Positions 34,290-44,291 of a DNA stretch of 64,000 bases are shown in pieces; position 1 is the stretch's first letter; every line of letters starts with the position of its first letter. Source of the stretch: Janthinobacterium sp. TB1-E2 (GTDB taxonomy: Bacteria; Pseudomonadota; Gammaproteobacteria; Burkholderiales; Burkholderiaceae_D); contig NZ_CP142523.1 in the NCBI RefSeq assembly GCF_036885605.1, positions 4,216,001 through 4,280,000 of the forward strand, in the 5' to 3' direction. The notes below the pieces were generated by a model that did no database searches, was not told the DNA's origin, and saw only the letters and a program-made list of their open reading frames with translations. Made by a program: the position numbers and the translations under genes.

Positions 34290-36176
34290 TTATGCCAGCG
34301 CTGTCTGGATCTGCTGCAGCGATGCCGGGTCATCCATCGACGTCAGATCGCCCGGGCTGCGTCCTTCGCAGATGGCCTGAATCGAGCGGCGCAGCAATTT
34401 GCCCGAGCGCGTCTTCGGCAGCTGCGCCACGAACAGCACGCGCGCAGGCCGCGCCACGGCGCCCAGCTGGCGGTCGACGACGGCCATCACTTCGCGTTCC
34501 AGCACCGCTTTCGCTTCCACGCTGTCGAAGCCTTGCGGGTCCTTCAGGATCACGAAGGCCATCGCCACCTGGCCTTTGAGCTTGTCTTCCACGCCCACGA
34601 CGGCCACTTCCGATACGTTCGGATGGCTGGTGATGCTTTCCTCGATTTCACGCGTGCCCAGGCGGTGGCCGGCCACGTTGATCACGTCGTCCGTACGGCC
34701 CAAAATGAAATAATAGCCGTCCGCATCGCGCACGCCCCAGTCGAAGGTGGAATACACTTGCCGGCCGCTGAAAGTGGACCAGTAGGTGTCGACAAAGCGC
34801 GCATCGTCGCCGTACACGGTCTGCATGCAGCCCGGCGGCAGCGGGCCTTCCAGCACCAGCACGCCCTTCTCGTTGGCGCCGCACTCCTCGCCCGTCGCTT
34901 CGTTGAGCAGCTTGACCTGGTAGCCGTACATGGCCAGGCCCGGGCTGCCCAGGCGCGTCGGCGTGTCGGCCACGCCTTTCGCCACCGAGAGGATCGGCCA
35001 GCCCGTCTCCGTCTGCCAGTAGTTATCGATGATGTCCACTTTCAGTTCATCGGCGATCCATTGCGACGTGGTTTCATCGAGCGGCTCGCCCGCAAGGTAC
35101 AGCGCTTTCAATGACGACAGGTCGTGCTTGCGCATCAGCTCCACCGGGTGCTTGCGCAGTACGCGGATGGCCGTCGGCGCCGAGAACATGCGCGTGACCC
35201 TGTATTTCTCGACGATGCTCCACCAGATGCCCGCATCGGGACAGACGGGCAAGCCCTCGTACAGGATGGTGGCCATGCCGGCGATCAGCGGGCCATACAC
35301 GATGTAGGAATGGCCCACCACCCAGCCGATATCCGACGTGGCAAAGAAGGTTTCGCCTGGCTTGCCGCAGAAGTTGTACTGCATCGACGATGCCAGCGCC
35401 ACCGCATAACCGCCCACGTCGCGCTGCACGCCCTTCGGTTTGCCCGTCGTGCCCGAGGTGTAGAGCACATACGAGGCCTCGTTCGATTCGAGCCAGGTGA
35501 CGGGCACCTGCGCGTCCAGATGCTGCTCGCGCAAGGCCGCGTAATCGACGTCGCGGCCCGGCGTCAGTTCCATCGGCACGAGATGGCGGTCGACCAGCAG
35601 CACCTGTTGCGGCTTGTGCGCGGCGATGCGGATGGCTTCGTCGAGCAGTGGCTTGTAGGCGATCGCCTTGCCATTGCGCGAACCGGCATCGGCGGAAAAC
35701 ACCAATTTTGGCTGCGCATCGTCGATGCGGCTGGCCAGGCTGTTGGCGGCAAAACCGCCGAAGACCACGGAATGCACGGCGCCGATACGGGCGCAAGCGA
35801 GCATGGCAAACGCCGCCTCGGCGATCATCGGCATGTAGATCAATACGCGGTCGCCCTTGACCACGCCCAGCGACAGCAACATGGCGGCGCAGCGCTCCAC
35901 TTCGCGCTGCAACTCGCGAAAGCTGTAGGTGCGCTCCGTGTTCGTTTCCGTGGAAATGGCGATCAGCGCGGCGGCATCGCCCTGGCTAGCCACCCAGCGG
36001 TCAACGGCGTTGTGGCACAAATTCGTCGTGCCGCCGACGAACCATTTGGCGAACGGCGGCCGGGAATAATCGAGCACTTGCGAAAACGGGGTATGCCAGT
36101 CGATCTTGTCCGCTTCCTCGCGCCAGAAAGCGTCTGGCGTGTCGATCGAGCGTTGATAAAAACTTGCGAAATTCAT
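34290..36176 (-). CDS. prpE: propionyl-CoA synthetase
   Basis: 628 residues of the acyl-CoA synthetase (ANL) family. The opening FYQRSIDTPDAFWREEADKI and the region TTNLCHNAVDRWV are typical of PrpE and related acetyl-CoA synthetases. YTSGTTGKPKGV (P-loop of the ANL family) is near residues 237-248, and the catalytic lysine lies in KTRSGKLLRR (K593), the site normally acetylated by Pat. It activates propionate to propionyl-CoA with ATP. A strong GGAGGAGA site precedes the ATG. It is the last gene of the minus-strand propionate cluster, separated from prpF by two acyltransferase genes. Confusion with acetyl-CoA synthetase is unlikely given length and context. Confidence 0.9.
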   Translation of the reverse strand: MNFASFYQRSIDTPDAFWREEADKIDWHTPFSQVLDYSRPPFAKWFVGGTTNLCHNAVDRWVASQGDAAALIAISTETNTERTYSFRELQREVERCAAMLLSLGVVKGDRVLIYMPMIAEAAFAMLACARIGAVHSVVFGGFAANSLASRIDDAQPKLVFSADAGSRNGKAIAYKPLLDEAIRIAAHKPQQVLLVDRHLVPMELTPGRDVDYAALREQHLDAQVPVTWLESNEASYVLYTSGTTGKPKGVQRDVGGYAVALASSMQYNFCGKPGETFFATSDIGWVVGHSYIVYGPLIAGMATILYEGLPVCPDAGIWWSIVEKYRVTRMFSAPTAIRVLRKHPVELMRKHDLSSLKALYLAGEPLDETTSQWIADELKVDIIDNYWQTETGWPILSVAKGVADTPTRLGSPGLAMYGYQVKLLNEATGEECGANEKGVLVLEGPLPPGCMQTVYGDDARFVDTYWSTFSGRQVYSTFDWGVRDADGYYFILGRTDDVINVAGHRLGTREIEESITSHPNVSEVAVVGVEDKLKGQVAMAFVILKDPQGFDSVEAKAVLEREVMAVVDRQLGAVARPARVLFVAQLPKTRSGKLLRRSIQAICEGRSPGDLTSMDDPASLQQIQTALA

Positions 36177-36222
36177 GTCTCCTCCGGTAGTTGTTGTTTT
36201 TCATGCTTCTTTACTTATCTGT

Positions 36223-37449
36223 TCATCTGCGTCCCCCGGCATGGCCATGCTGTTCAGCCAGCATCTGCCTTGCAAACAATGCCGGCTGCGCCGCCACGCA
36301 ACTGCCGCGTTCCTGCGCGATCCGCGCGCGGTTTTCCTCCAGTCTGGCAGCATCGAGCGGCATGCCGAACTGCCCGTCGTCCGGTGCAGTTTCCTGTGGC
36401 GACATCACGCGCCGCAGCACGATGTCGCCCAGCGCCTTCTTGAAATGCCCCGCTTCCCAGTACCAGCGCGTGGCCTTGCTCCGCTCGTTGGCGGCGGGTA
36501 TCGGCTCGCAGTTGTATGCGCCGTAACCGCTGAAATCAGTCAGGGAAATCCGCGCGCCCGGGTACCGCGCCCTGACCTCGCCAATTGCCAGCACCAGCTG
36601 TGCTTTCCATTCCTCGAACAAGGGCCACAGCCCCGCATCCTCGAACATAGCCAGCATTTGCGCGTGGTACGGATAGATCACCAGCTTGATATCGGCTTGC
36701 GTGGCCGCCATCGCCAGCAAGAAGGTGCGCAACAACTGGAAATCTTCGGCGGCGAGGCCGCGCGTCGATTTGCGGCCCAAGTTGGCGGCGCTTTCCCGCG
36801 CCCGTTGCGCGAACATCTTGTGGTAGCCGTCCCGGCGCGCATGGGCGCCATAGTCGAGCAAGGGATTGAAGCCGTCGGCCGACATGGTCGCCGCCTCGCC
36901 ATCATGCTGGATGCGCAGCGTGTGCACTGCATCCTTGACGGAGGCCAGCGAAAAGAGCGCATCGAAGCGCCAGTCAGCGCGGCCATGCGCGGGCGCAGCG
37001 GCCGCTGGTGCTTGGCGTGCGGCTGGCGCAACGGCGGGATTGAGAAAGTCAATGAACTCCATGCCCACGATGACCGTGTGCGGCTTGACGCCAGCCTGGC
37101 GCAATTGCGCGAACTGGCTGGCGGACGTGGCCAGGCCCGTGCCGGGTATCGCCAGGTTGTAGCCGGCGCCCAGCGCCGCAAGAGCGCTGGCGCGCGGGTC
37201 GAAGCCGATCTCGGCGCGCGAGTTTCCCAGGATGATGAATTGTGGCCGCAGACGCAGCGCATGTTCCTGCTTGATCTGGCTTTGATAGCGGGTCAGTCCC
37301 GGCTTGACGGCATTGAAATGGTCGCGGCGCACGATTCCATACACGCCATACGGGTCGACGATGAGCACAAAGGCGCAAACGATGATGGCCCCCGACACCA
37401 GCAGGAGCAGCATCGTCAGCAGATACAACCTGAATGGGGAGCGTGTCAT
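36223..37449 (-). CDS. SGNH-like (AlgX/AlgJ-type) O-acetyltransferase partner protein
   Basis: 408 residues. One N-terminal transmembrane segment (LLTMLLLLVSGAIIVCAFVL) is followed by a periplasmic domain with FIILGNSRAEIGFDP, the SGNH block I-type motif, and VIVGMEFIDFLNP. These proteins receive acyl groups from a membrane-bound O-acyltransferase and transfer them to polysaccharide or another acceptor. Nine bp separate it from the upstream MBOAT gene, so both form one transcription unit; together they modify an extracytoplasmic polymer. The acceptor is unknown. It interrupts the prpF-prpE part of the propionate cluster. Confidence 0.7.
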   Translation of the reverse strand: MTRSPFRLYLLTMLLLLVSGAIIVCAFVLIVDPYGVYGIVRRDHFNAVKPGLTRYQSQIKQEHALRLRPQFIILGNSRAEIGFDPRASALAALGAGYNLAIPGTGLATSASQFAQLRQAGVKPHTVIVGMEFIDFLNPAVAPAARQAPAAAAPAHGRADWRFDALFSLASVKDAVHTLRIQHDGEAATMSADGFNPLLDYGAHARRDGYHKMFAQRARESAANLGRKSTRGLAAEDFQLLRTFLLAMAATQADIKLVIYPYHAQMLAMFEDAGLWPLFEEWKAQLVLAIGEVRARYPGARISLTDFSGYGAYNCEPIPAANERSKATRWYWEAGHFKKALGDIVLRRVMSPQETAPDDGQFGMPLDAARLEENRARIAQERGSCVAAQPALFARQMLAEQHGHAGGRR

Positions 37450-37458
37450 GGCGGTCCC

Positions 37459-39015
37459 CTAAAATTGAAAGTACAGGAATTCGGCGGGCCGGTTCAAGGC
37501 CAGCGTGCTCGCCAGCGCCAGCGCGGCGATGGCGGCGGCCCACGCGGGTGAGGCGCGCCAGGTCAGCCTGCGCAAGCCGCCCAAACCGCCCGCCCCTGCC
37601 GCAGCCTGGCCGTCCTGGAAGTCCAGCGCCGGCTCGAAGCGCCGCATGATTTGCTGCGTATTGGGCATGGCGAAAACCAGCACGGCCGCCATCGCGATCC
37701 ACGTCCAGCTTTCGACAAACGCCATGCCGCCGCCCAGATAGAAGGACACGCCCATCGACGCGAGCACGGGCTGCGCCGGCAGCAGATAGGGAGCCAGCGC
37801 ATCGGGCAAGGCCAGTCCGTAGCCGCCGCCCATGCCTGTTAATATTGTCAGAGCACTGTCCATATCGGAAGCGCGGAAGAAAACCCAGGCGATGCAAACG
37901 GCGGTAAAAGTGAGGCAAGTCGCCACGACATTGCCCGCACGCGTATCGGACGGCAGGTGAAGCGTGCGCGCCACCGTGCCCCAGCCCTTGTGGATAGCCA
38001 GGTAAGCGCCATGCAGCGCGCCCCAGACGATGAAATTCCACCCGGCGCCATGCCACAGGCCGCCCAGCACCATGGTGATCATCAGGTTCAGATAGCGCCG
38101 CGCGGGCCCGCAGCGCTTGCCGCCCAGCGGGATATACAGGTAGTCACGCAGGAAGCGCGACAGGGTCATGTGCCAGCGGCGCCAGAATTGCGCGATATTG
38201 CGCGCTTTGTAGGGCGAGTCGAAATTGAGCGGCAGGCGCACGCCAAATAATCTCGACAAGCCGATGGCCATGTCGGAATAGCCGGAGAAATCGAAGTACA
38301 GCTGGAACGCGTACGCCAGTACCCCGCCCCAGGCGGCCAGCAGCGATGGCGCGGCCGGATCGCTGAACAGCGGTGCCGCATACGGGCCGATGTTATCGGC
38401 GACCAGTACTTTTTTCGCCAGCCCGATGATGAAAATCGTCGAGCCGATGGCCACATTCCTGCCAGATAGCCGGAAGATGCGCTTGTCGGCGAACTGCGGC
38501 ATCATCTCCTTGTGGTGCAGCACAGGGCCGGCGATCAGGTGCGGAAAATACGTGACGAACAGCAGATAGTGGACAAAGCGGCTTTCCCGCGCCTTGCCCT
38601 GGTAGGTATCGACCAGGAAGGCGATCTGCGTAAACGTAAAGAACGAGATTCCGATCGGCAGCACCACGTGCAGGACGGGCATCGGCTGCGCCAGCAATTG
38701 CGCCAGGCTGGCAACGAAGAAACCCGCATACTTGTAATAGGCGAGCATGCCCAGGTTGGCGGCGATAGCCGCGATCAACAGGCCCTTGCGGTGGCGGATG
38801 CGTCCCGGTCCCAGCAAGGTGGCGCAGCCGTAATTGAAGACGATGGAGCCGAGCAGCAACGGCAGGTAGCGGTAGTCCCACCAGCCATAGAAAAACAGCG
38901 AGGCGCCGGCCAGCCAGGCGGCGGCCCATGACTGGCTGCGCCGTCCCAGGATGAAAAAGCCCGCCACCGTGATGGGCAGATACGCAAACAGGAAGACGTA
39001 GGAGTTAAATAGCAT
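37459..39015 (-). CDS. MBOAT family O-acyltransferase (AlgI-like)
   Basis: 518 residues from the ATG at 39015 (MLFNSYVFLFAYLPITV, the standard opening of AlgI/PatA-type MBOAT proteins); the frame remains open upstream without family character. About ten transmembrane helices. RRWHMTLSRFLRDYLYIPLGG and the catalytic-histidine region LGGLWHGAGWNFIVWG are the signature motifs. It moves acyl groups across the inner membrane for transfer by the SGNH partner encoded next. The GGTGAACAG before the ATG is a modest ribosome binding site. The substrate cannot be identified: no alginate or other exopolysaccharide genes are adjacent. Confidence 0.88.
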   Translation of the reverse strand: MLFNSYVFLFAYLPITVAGFFILGRRSQSWAAAWLAGASLFFYGWWDYRYLPLLLGSIVFNYGCATLLGPGRIRHRKGLLIAAIAANLGMLAYYKYAGFFVASLAQLLAQPMPVLHVVLPIGISFFTFTQIAFLVDTYQGKARESRFVHYLLFVTYFPHLIAGPVLHHKEMMPQFADKRIFRLSGRNVAIGSTIFIIGLAKKVLVADNIGPYAAPLFSDPAAPSLLAAWGGVLAYAFQLYFDFSGYSDMAIGLSRLFGVRLPLNFDSPYKARNIAQFWRRWHMTLSRFLRDYLYIPLGGKRCGPARRYLNLMITMVLGGLWHGAGWNFIVWGALHGAYLAIHKGWGTVARTLHLPSDTRAGNVVATCLTFTAVCIAWVFFRASDMDSALTILTGMGGGYGLALPDALAPYLLPAQPVLASMGVSFYLGGGMAFVESWTWIAMAAVLVFAMPNTQQIMRRFEPALDFQDGQAAAGAGGLGGLRRLTWRASPAWAAAIAALALASTLALNRPAEFLYFQF

Positions 39016-39171
39016 CTGTTCACCAGTCAGGAAGTGTGGGAGGCGGCCAGCGCCTGCACTACGCTCACGCGCATCGCGGCTGACGCCCCCCATTTTCCTT
39101 GTCGCTCAGTTTCTTTGCTAGCAGAAATATCAACTGATCTGCATGCGCATCCGCCTGTTTCGCCTGGCAGC

Positions 39172-40362
39172 TTAAAACGCGTCGCCGGGTACGCGCACGA
39201 CACCTTCCATCAGTACGCGCGCGCTGCGGCTCATGATGGCCGTGGTGACGCTCCATGCGCCATCGGCCAGCGCCGCTTCCGCGCCCACCATCAGGGTGCC
39301 GGACGGGTGGCCGAAGCGTACCGAATTGCGGGGACCGCCGCCGGCCGCCAGGTTGACCAGGGTGCCGGGAATGGCCGCCGCCGTGCCGATGGCCACAGCG
39401 GCCGTGCCCATCATGGCGTGGTGCAGCTTGCCCATGGACAGGGCGCGCACCAGCAGGTCGATGTCGCCCGCTTCCACCTGCTTGCCGCTGGACGAGACAT
39501 AGCCGGCCGGCCTGGCGACAAACGCCACTTTCGGCGTATGCTGGCGTTTCGCCGCTTCATCGAGGTGGGAAATCAAACCCATGCGCAGGGCGCCATGCGC
39601 GCGGATGGTTTCGAAGCGGGCCAGCGCGGACGGATCGCCGTTGATGGCGTCCTGCAGCTCCGTGCCCGTGTAGCCGATGGCGTCCGCGTCGACGAAAATC
39701 GTCGGGATACCGGCGTTGATCATCGTGACTTTCAAGACGCCGATGCCGGGCACGTCAAGGTCATCGACGAGGTTGCCGGTGGGGAACATCGCGCCACCGC
39801 CGCCCTCTTCCTCTGCGGCCGGATCGAGGAATTCCAGTTTCACTTCGGCGGCCGGGAAGGTCACGCCATCGAGCTCGAAGTCGCCCGTTTCCTGTACTTC
39901 GCCATCCATCATGGGGACGTGGGCGATGATGGTCTTGCCGATATTGGCTTGCCAGATGCGCACCGTGGCGATACCGTTCGCAGGCACGCGGGCGGCGTCC
40001 ACCAGGCCGCTGGCAATGGCGAACGAGCCAACGGCGGCCGACAGGTTGCCGCAGTTGCCGCTCCAGTCGACAAACGGCTTGTCGATGGACACCTGGCCGA
40101 ACAGGTAGTCGACGTCGTGCTCCGGCTTGGTACTTTTCGCCAGGATCACCGTCTTGCTGGTGCTCGAGGTGGCGCCGCCCATGCCGTCGATCTGCTTGCC
40201 ATACGGGTCGGGGCTGCCGATCACGCGCAGCAGCAAGGCATCGCGCGCCGTGCCCGGCACTTGCGCGCTGGCGGGCAAATCCTGCAGGCGGAAGAACACG
40301 CCCTTGCTGGTGCCGCCGCGCATGTAGGTGGCGGGGATTTTGATTTGGGGGGTGTGGGTCAT
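39172..40362 (-). CDS. prpF: 2-methylaconitate cis-trans isomerase
   Basis: 396 residues, MRGGTSKGVFFRLQDLP near the N-terminus and DWSGNCGNLSAAVGSFAI in the middle are PrpF hallmarks, the latter holding the catalytic cysteine of the diaminopimelate-epimerase-like fold. GNLVDDLDVPGIGVLKVTMI and VFVDADAIGYTGTELQ agree. It isomerises the AcnD product to the cis form used by aconitase in the methylcitrate cycle, so it is needed only in the AcnD version of the pathway. It follows acnD after 99 bp that contain a nested palindrome. Confidence 0.92.
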   Translation of the reverse strand: MTHTPQIKIPATYMRGGTSKGVFFRLQDLPASAQVPGTARDALLLRVIGSPDPYGKQIDGMGGATSSTSKTVILAKSTKPEHDVDYLFGQVSIDKPFVDWSGNCGNLSAAVGSFAIASGLVDAARVPANGIATVRIWQANIGKTIIAHVPMMDGEVQETGDFELDGVTFPAAEVKLEFLDPAAEEEGGGGAMFPTGNLVDDLDVPGIGVLKVTMINAGIPTIFVDADAIGYTGTELQDAINGDPSALARFETIRAHGALRMGLISHLDEAAKRQHTPKVAFVARPAGYVSSSGKQVEAGDIDLLVRALSMGKLHHAMMGTAAVAIGTAAAIPGTLVNLAAGGGPRNSVRFGHPSGTLMVGAEAALADGAWSVTTAIMSRSARVLMEGVVRVPGDAF

Positions 40363-40409
40363 TAGAGTTCCTGCGTTGAATTGCTGATTAAACCCAGAGG
40401 CAAAGAGCT

Positions 40410-40436
40410 GGGGTCAGACCCGTCGGGTCTGACCCC
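40410..40436. repeat. nested palindromic element between acnD and prpF
   Basis: GGGGTCAGACCC and GGGTCTGACCCC form a perfect 12-bp inverted repeat with a GTC loop. Each arm is itself a palindrome (GGGTC-A-GACCC). There is no T-run. It resembles a dispersed repeat element of betaproteobacteria in style, or an mRNA stabiliser between two co-transcribed genes. Confidence 0.6.
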
Positions 40437-40461
40437 TGATTTACGTTGCATCAATCGTGGA

Positions 40462-43068
40462 TTACGCGGCTTTCGAAGACTCGAGGAAATCCTGCGCAAA
40501 CCGTTGCAGCACGCCACCGGCCTCATAGATCGACACCTCTTCCGCCGTATCGAGGCGGCAGGTGACGGGCACTTCGACCGTTTCGCCGTTCTTGCGGTGG
40601 ATGACGAGAGTCAGGGTGGAGCGCGGCGTACGCTCACCGACGACGTCATAGGTTTCGCTGCCGTCCAGGCCCAGGGTCTTGCGGTTCACGCCAGCCAGGA
40701 ACTCCAGCGGCAAGACGCCCATGCCCACCAGGTTGGTGCGGTGGATACGTTCAAAACCTTCGGCCACGATGGCTTCCACGCCAGCCAGGCGCACGCCCTT
40801 GGCGGCCCAGTCGCGCGAGGAACCCTGGCCATAATCGGCGCCGGCGATGATGATCAATGGCTGCTTGCGCTCCATGTACACCTCGATGGCTTCCCACATG
40901 CGCGAGATTTTGCCTTCCGGCTCGATGCGCGTGAGCGAACCCGCCTTCACTTTGCCGTCCTCGATGACCATTTCGTTCTTCAGGGTCGGGTTGGCGAACG
41001 TGGCGCGTTGCGCCGTCAAATGGTCGCCCCGGTGCGTGGCGTAGGAATTGAAATCTTCCTCGGGCAAGCCCATCTTCGCCAGGTATTCGCCGGCCGCGCT
41101 ATCGAGCATGATGGCGTTCGATGGCGACAAGTGGTCGGTGGTGATGTTGTCGCCCAGGACCGCCAGCGGACGCATGCCCTTCAATGGGCGCGCGCCAGCC
41201 AGCGCGCCTTCCCAGTACGGCGGACGGCGGATATACGTCGTCTGCGGACGCCAGTCGTACAGGGGGCTGACCTTGATGCCGTCGTCCGCCTGCGCGGCGA
41301 ACATCGGAATGTACACCTTGCGGAACTGCTCCGGCTTGACGCTGGATGCGACGATGGCGTCGATTTCCTCGTCGGACGGCCAGATATCTTTCAGTAAAAT
41401 CGGCTTGCCGTCCGCATCATGGCCCAGCACATCCTTCTCGATATCGAAGCGGATGGTGCCGGCGATCGCATACGCCACCACCAGCGGCGGCGAGGCGAGA
41501 AAAGCCTGTTTCGCGTACGGGTGGATGCGGCCGTCGAAGTTGCGGTTGCCCGACAGGACGGCCGTGGCGTACAGGTCGCGCGATACCACTTCATCCTGGA
41601 TCACGGGGTCGAGCGCGCCCGACATGCCGTTGCACGAGGTGCAGGCAAACGCCACGACGCCAAAGCCCAATGTTTCGAGCTCCGGCATCAGGCCCGCTTC
41701 CTGCAGATACAGTTCCACGGTTTTCGAGCCGGGCGCCAGCGACGATTTCACCCAGGGTTTACGCGTGAGGCCCAGGCGGTTCGCATTGCGCGCGATCAGG
41801 CCGGCGGCGATCATGTTTCGCGGGTTGTTCGTATTGGTGCAGCTGGTAATGGCCGCGATGATGACGGCGCCGTCCGGCATCTTGCCCGGCTCGTTCTCGA
41901 CCACGCCGGAAATCCCGCGCGCGGCCAGTTCCGACGTCGGTACGCGGTTGTGCGGGTTCGACGGTCCTGCGATATTGCGCACGACGGACGACAGGTCAAA
42001 CGTCAATACGCGCTCATACTGCGCGTCGACCAGGCTGTCGGCCCACAGGCCCGTCTCTTTCGCGTACAGCTCCACCAGTTTCACCAGTTCATCGTCGCGG
42101 CCCGTCAGTTTCAGATACTTGATGGTTTGCGCGTCGATGTAAAACATGGCGGCCGTGGCGCCGAATTCCGGCGCCATGTTGGAAATCGTGGCGCGGTCGC
42201 CCAGGGTCAAGTGCGAAGCGCCTTCGCCAAAGAATTCCAGATAGGACGAGACGACCTTCTGCTTGCGCAGGAACTCCGTCAGTGCCAGCACCGTGTCCGT
42301 GGCCGTGATGCCGGGCTGCGGTTTACCCGTCAGCTTGACGCCGATGATGTCGGGCAAACGCATCCACGAGGCGCGGCCCAGCATCACGCTTTCCGCTTCC
42401 AGGCCGCCCACGCCGATGGCGATCACGCCCAGCGCGTCGACCATGGGCGTATGCGAATCCGTGCCGACCAGGGTGTCGGGATAGGCCACGCCATCCTGCA
42501 CCTGGATCACGGGCGACATGCGCTCGAGGTTAATCTGGTGCAGGATGCCGTTGCCCGGCGGGATCACGTCGACGTTTTTAAACGCTTTCTTGGTCCAGTC
42601 GATGAAGTCGAAACGGTCTTCGTTGCGGCGGTCTTCGATGGCGCGGTTCTTGGCGAAGGCGTCGGGGTCGAAGCCGCCGCATTCGACGGCCAGCGAGTGG
42701 TCGACTACCAGCTGCGTGGGCACCACCGGGTTGACGAGGGCCGGGTCGCCGCCCTGGGCCGCGATGGCGTCACGCAGGCCGGCCAGATCGACCAGGGCCG
42801 TCTGGCCCAGGATGTCATGACAGACGACGCGCGCGGGGAACCACGGGAAATCGAGGTCGCGCCGGCGTTCGATGAACTGGCTCAGCGAGGCGTCCAGGGT
42901 GGCCGGGTCGCAGCGGCGCACGAGGTTTTCGGCCAGTACGCGCGAGGTGTAGGGCAAGGTGGCGTAGGCGCCTGGCTGGATCGCATCGACGGCGGCGCGC
43001 GTGTCGAAGTAGTCTAGCTGGGTGCCCGGCAAGGATTTGCGGTACAGGGTATTCATAGGGGTGCTCAT
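40462..43068 (-). CDS. acnD: Fe/S-dependent 2-methylisocitrate dehydratase
   Basis: 868 residues, aconitase-family. Cluster ligands are visible in ITSCTNTNNP (Cys ~405) and in FACTSCNGMSG (Cys ~473 and ~476). RGVEAIVAEGFERIHRTNLVGMG-type C-terminal swivel-domain sequence is present. The first codon overlaps the prpC stop as TAATG; an internal ATG four codons later (43056, MNTLYRKSLPGTQLDYF) matches the usual AcnD start even better, so the exact start is open. It dehydrates 2-methylcitrate to a methylaconitate that PrpF then isomerises. It replaces PrpD, which is absent here. Confidence 0.93.
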   Translation of the reverse strand: MSTPMNTLYRKSLPGTQLDYFDTRAAVDAIQPGAYATLPYTSRVLAENLVRRCDPATLDASLSQFIERRRDLDFPWFPARVVCHDILGQTALVDLAGLRDAIAAQGGDPALVNPVVPTQLVVDHSLAVECGGFDPDAFAKNRAIEDRRNEDRFDFIDWTKKAFKNVDVIPPGNGILHQINLERMSPVIQVQDGVAYPDTLVGTDSHTPMVDALGVIAIGVGGLEAESVMLGRASWMRLPDIIGVKLTGKPQPGITATDTVLALTEFLRKQKVVSSYLEFFGEGASHLTLGDRATISNMAPEFGATAAMFYIDAQTIKYLKLTGRDDELVKLVELYAKETGLWADSLVDAQYERVLTFDLSSVVRNIAGPSNPHNRVPTSELAARGISGVVENEPGKMPDGAVIIAAITSCTNTNNPRNMIAAGLIARNANRLGLTRKPWVKSSLAPGSKTVELYLQEAGLMPELETLGFGVVAFACTSCNGMSGALDPVIQDEVVSRDLYATAVLSGNRNFDGRIHPYAKQAFLASPPLVVAYAIAGTIRFDIEKDVLGHDADGKPILLKDIWPSDEEIDAIVASSVKPEQFRKVYIPMFAAQADDGIKVSPLYDWRPQTTYIRRPPYWEGALAGARPLKGMRPLAVLGDNITTDHLSPSNAIMLDSAAGEYLAKMGLPEEDFNSYATHRGDHLTAQRATFANPTLKNEMVIEDGKVKAGSLTRIEPEGKISRMWEAIEVYMERKQPLIIIAGADYGQGSSRDWAAKGVRLAGVEAIVAEGFERIHRTNLVGMGVLPLEFLAGVNRKTLGLDGSETYDVVGERTPRSTLTLVIHRKNGETVEVPVTCRLDTAEEVSIYEAGGVLQRFAQDFLESSKAA

Positions 43069-44222
43069 TATTTGCGGTCCTTGATCGGCACGAATTCCAG
43101 GTCTTCCGGGCCCACGTAGTTGGCGCTCGGGCGGATGATCTTGTTGTCGATGCGCTGCTCAATGATGTGGGCAGCCCAGCCCGAGGTGCGCGAGATGACG
43201 AACAGCGGCGTGAACATCGCCGTCGGCACGCCCATCATGTGGTAGGACACGGCCGAGAACCAGTCCAGGTTCGGGAACATGTTCTTGATTTCCCACATGA
43301 CCGATTCCAGGCGCTCGGCGATGTCGAACATTTTCGTGGAGCCGGCTTCCTGCGACAGCGAACGGGCCACTTCCTTGATGACCACGTTCCGCGGGTCGGA
43401 GATCGTGTAGACGGGGTGGCCGAAGCCGATCACCACTTCCTTGTTGGCGACGCGCTCGCGGATATCCGCTTCCGCTTCGTCGGCGTTGTCGTAGCGTTTC
43501 TGGATCTCCAGCGCCACTTCATTCGCGCCGCCGTGTTTCGGGCCGCGCAGCGCGCCGATGGCGCCCGTGATGGCCGAATGGATGTCCGAACCCGTGCCGG
43601 CGATCACGCGGCTGGTGAAGGTCGACGCGTTGAATTCGTGTTCCGCGTACAGGATCAGCGAGGTATGCATGGCTTTTTCCCACGACGCTGACGGTTTTTC
43701 GCCATGCAGCAGGTGCAGGAAGTGGCCGCCGATCGAATCGTCGTCCGTTTCCACTTCGATGCGCTTGCCGTTATGGCTGTAGTGGTACCAGTACAGCAGC
43801 ATGGAGCCGAACGACGCCATCAGGCGGTCGGCGATGTCGCGCGCGCCCGGTGCGTTATGGTCGTCTTTTTCCGGCAAGGTGCAGCCCAGCACGGACACGC
43901 CCGTGCGCATCACGTCCATCGGGTGGGCGGCGGCCGGCAGCGCTTCGAGCGCCAGTTTCACGGCCGACGGCAAGCCGCGCAAGGATTTCAGTTTGGCCTT
44001 GTAGCCTTTCAGTTCCGCAGACGTCGGCAGCTTGCCGTGCACCAGCAGGTAGGCGATTTCCTCGAACTCGCAGCTGTCGGCCACGTCCAGGATGTCATAG
44101 CCCCGATAGTGCAAATCGTTGCCGGTCTTGCCGACCGAGCACAGCGCCGTATTGCCGGCGGTAACGCCGGACAGGGCGACGGATTTTTTAGGCTTGAAAG
44201 TGGCGGCTTGCGGTGCGTTCAT
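43068..44222 (-). CDS. prpC: 2-methylcitrate synthase
   Basis: 384 residues from the ATG at 44222 ([19 protein letters not shown]), with TTGGAGAAATC placing the ribosome binding site correctly; a TTG four codons earlier would overlap it. Citrate-synthase family: [60 protein letters not shown] and [16 protein letters not shown] contain the active-site His, His and Asp regions. It condenses propionyl-CoA with oxaloacetate. 69 bp separate it from prpB, and it overlaps acnD by one base pair (TAATG). Confidence 0.94.
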   Translation of the reverse strand: MNAPQAATFKPKKSVALSGVTAGNTALCSVGKTGNDLHYRGYDILDVADSCEFEEIAYLLVHGKLPTSAELKGYKAKLKSLRGLPSAVKLALEALPAAAHPMDVMRTGVSVLGCTLPEKDDHNAPGARDIADRLMASFGSMLLYWYHYSHNGKRIEVETDDDSIGGHFLHLLHGEKPSASWEKAMHTSLILYAEHEFNASTFTSRVIAGTGSDIHSAITGAIGALRGPKHGGANEVALEIQKRYDNADEAEADIRERVANKEVVIGFGHPVYTISDPRNVVIKEVARSLSQEAGSTKMFDIAERLESVMWEIKNMFPNLDWFSAVSYHMMGVPTAMFTPLFVISRTSGWAAHIIEQRIDNKIIRPSANYVGPEDLEFVPIKDRK

Positions 44223-44291
44223 TGATTTCTCCAAAAATTGACTAGTCTCGGTTGCGTCACTGCGGGGCCGACATGCGGCCCCTGCTTCTGT

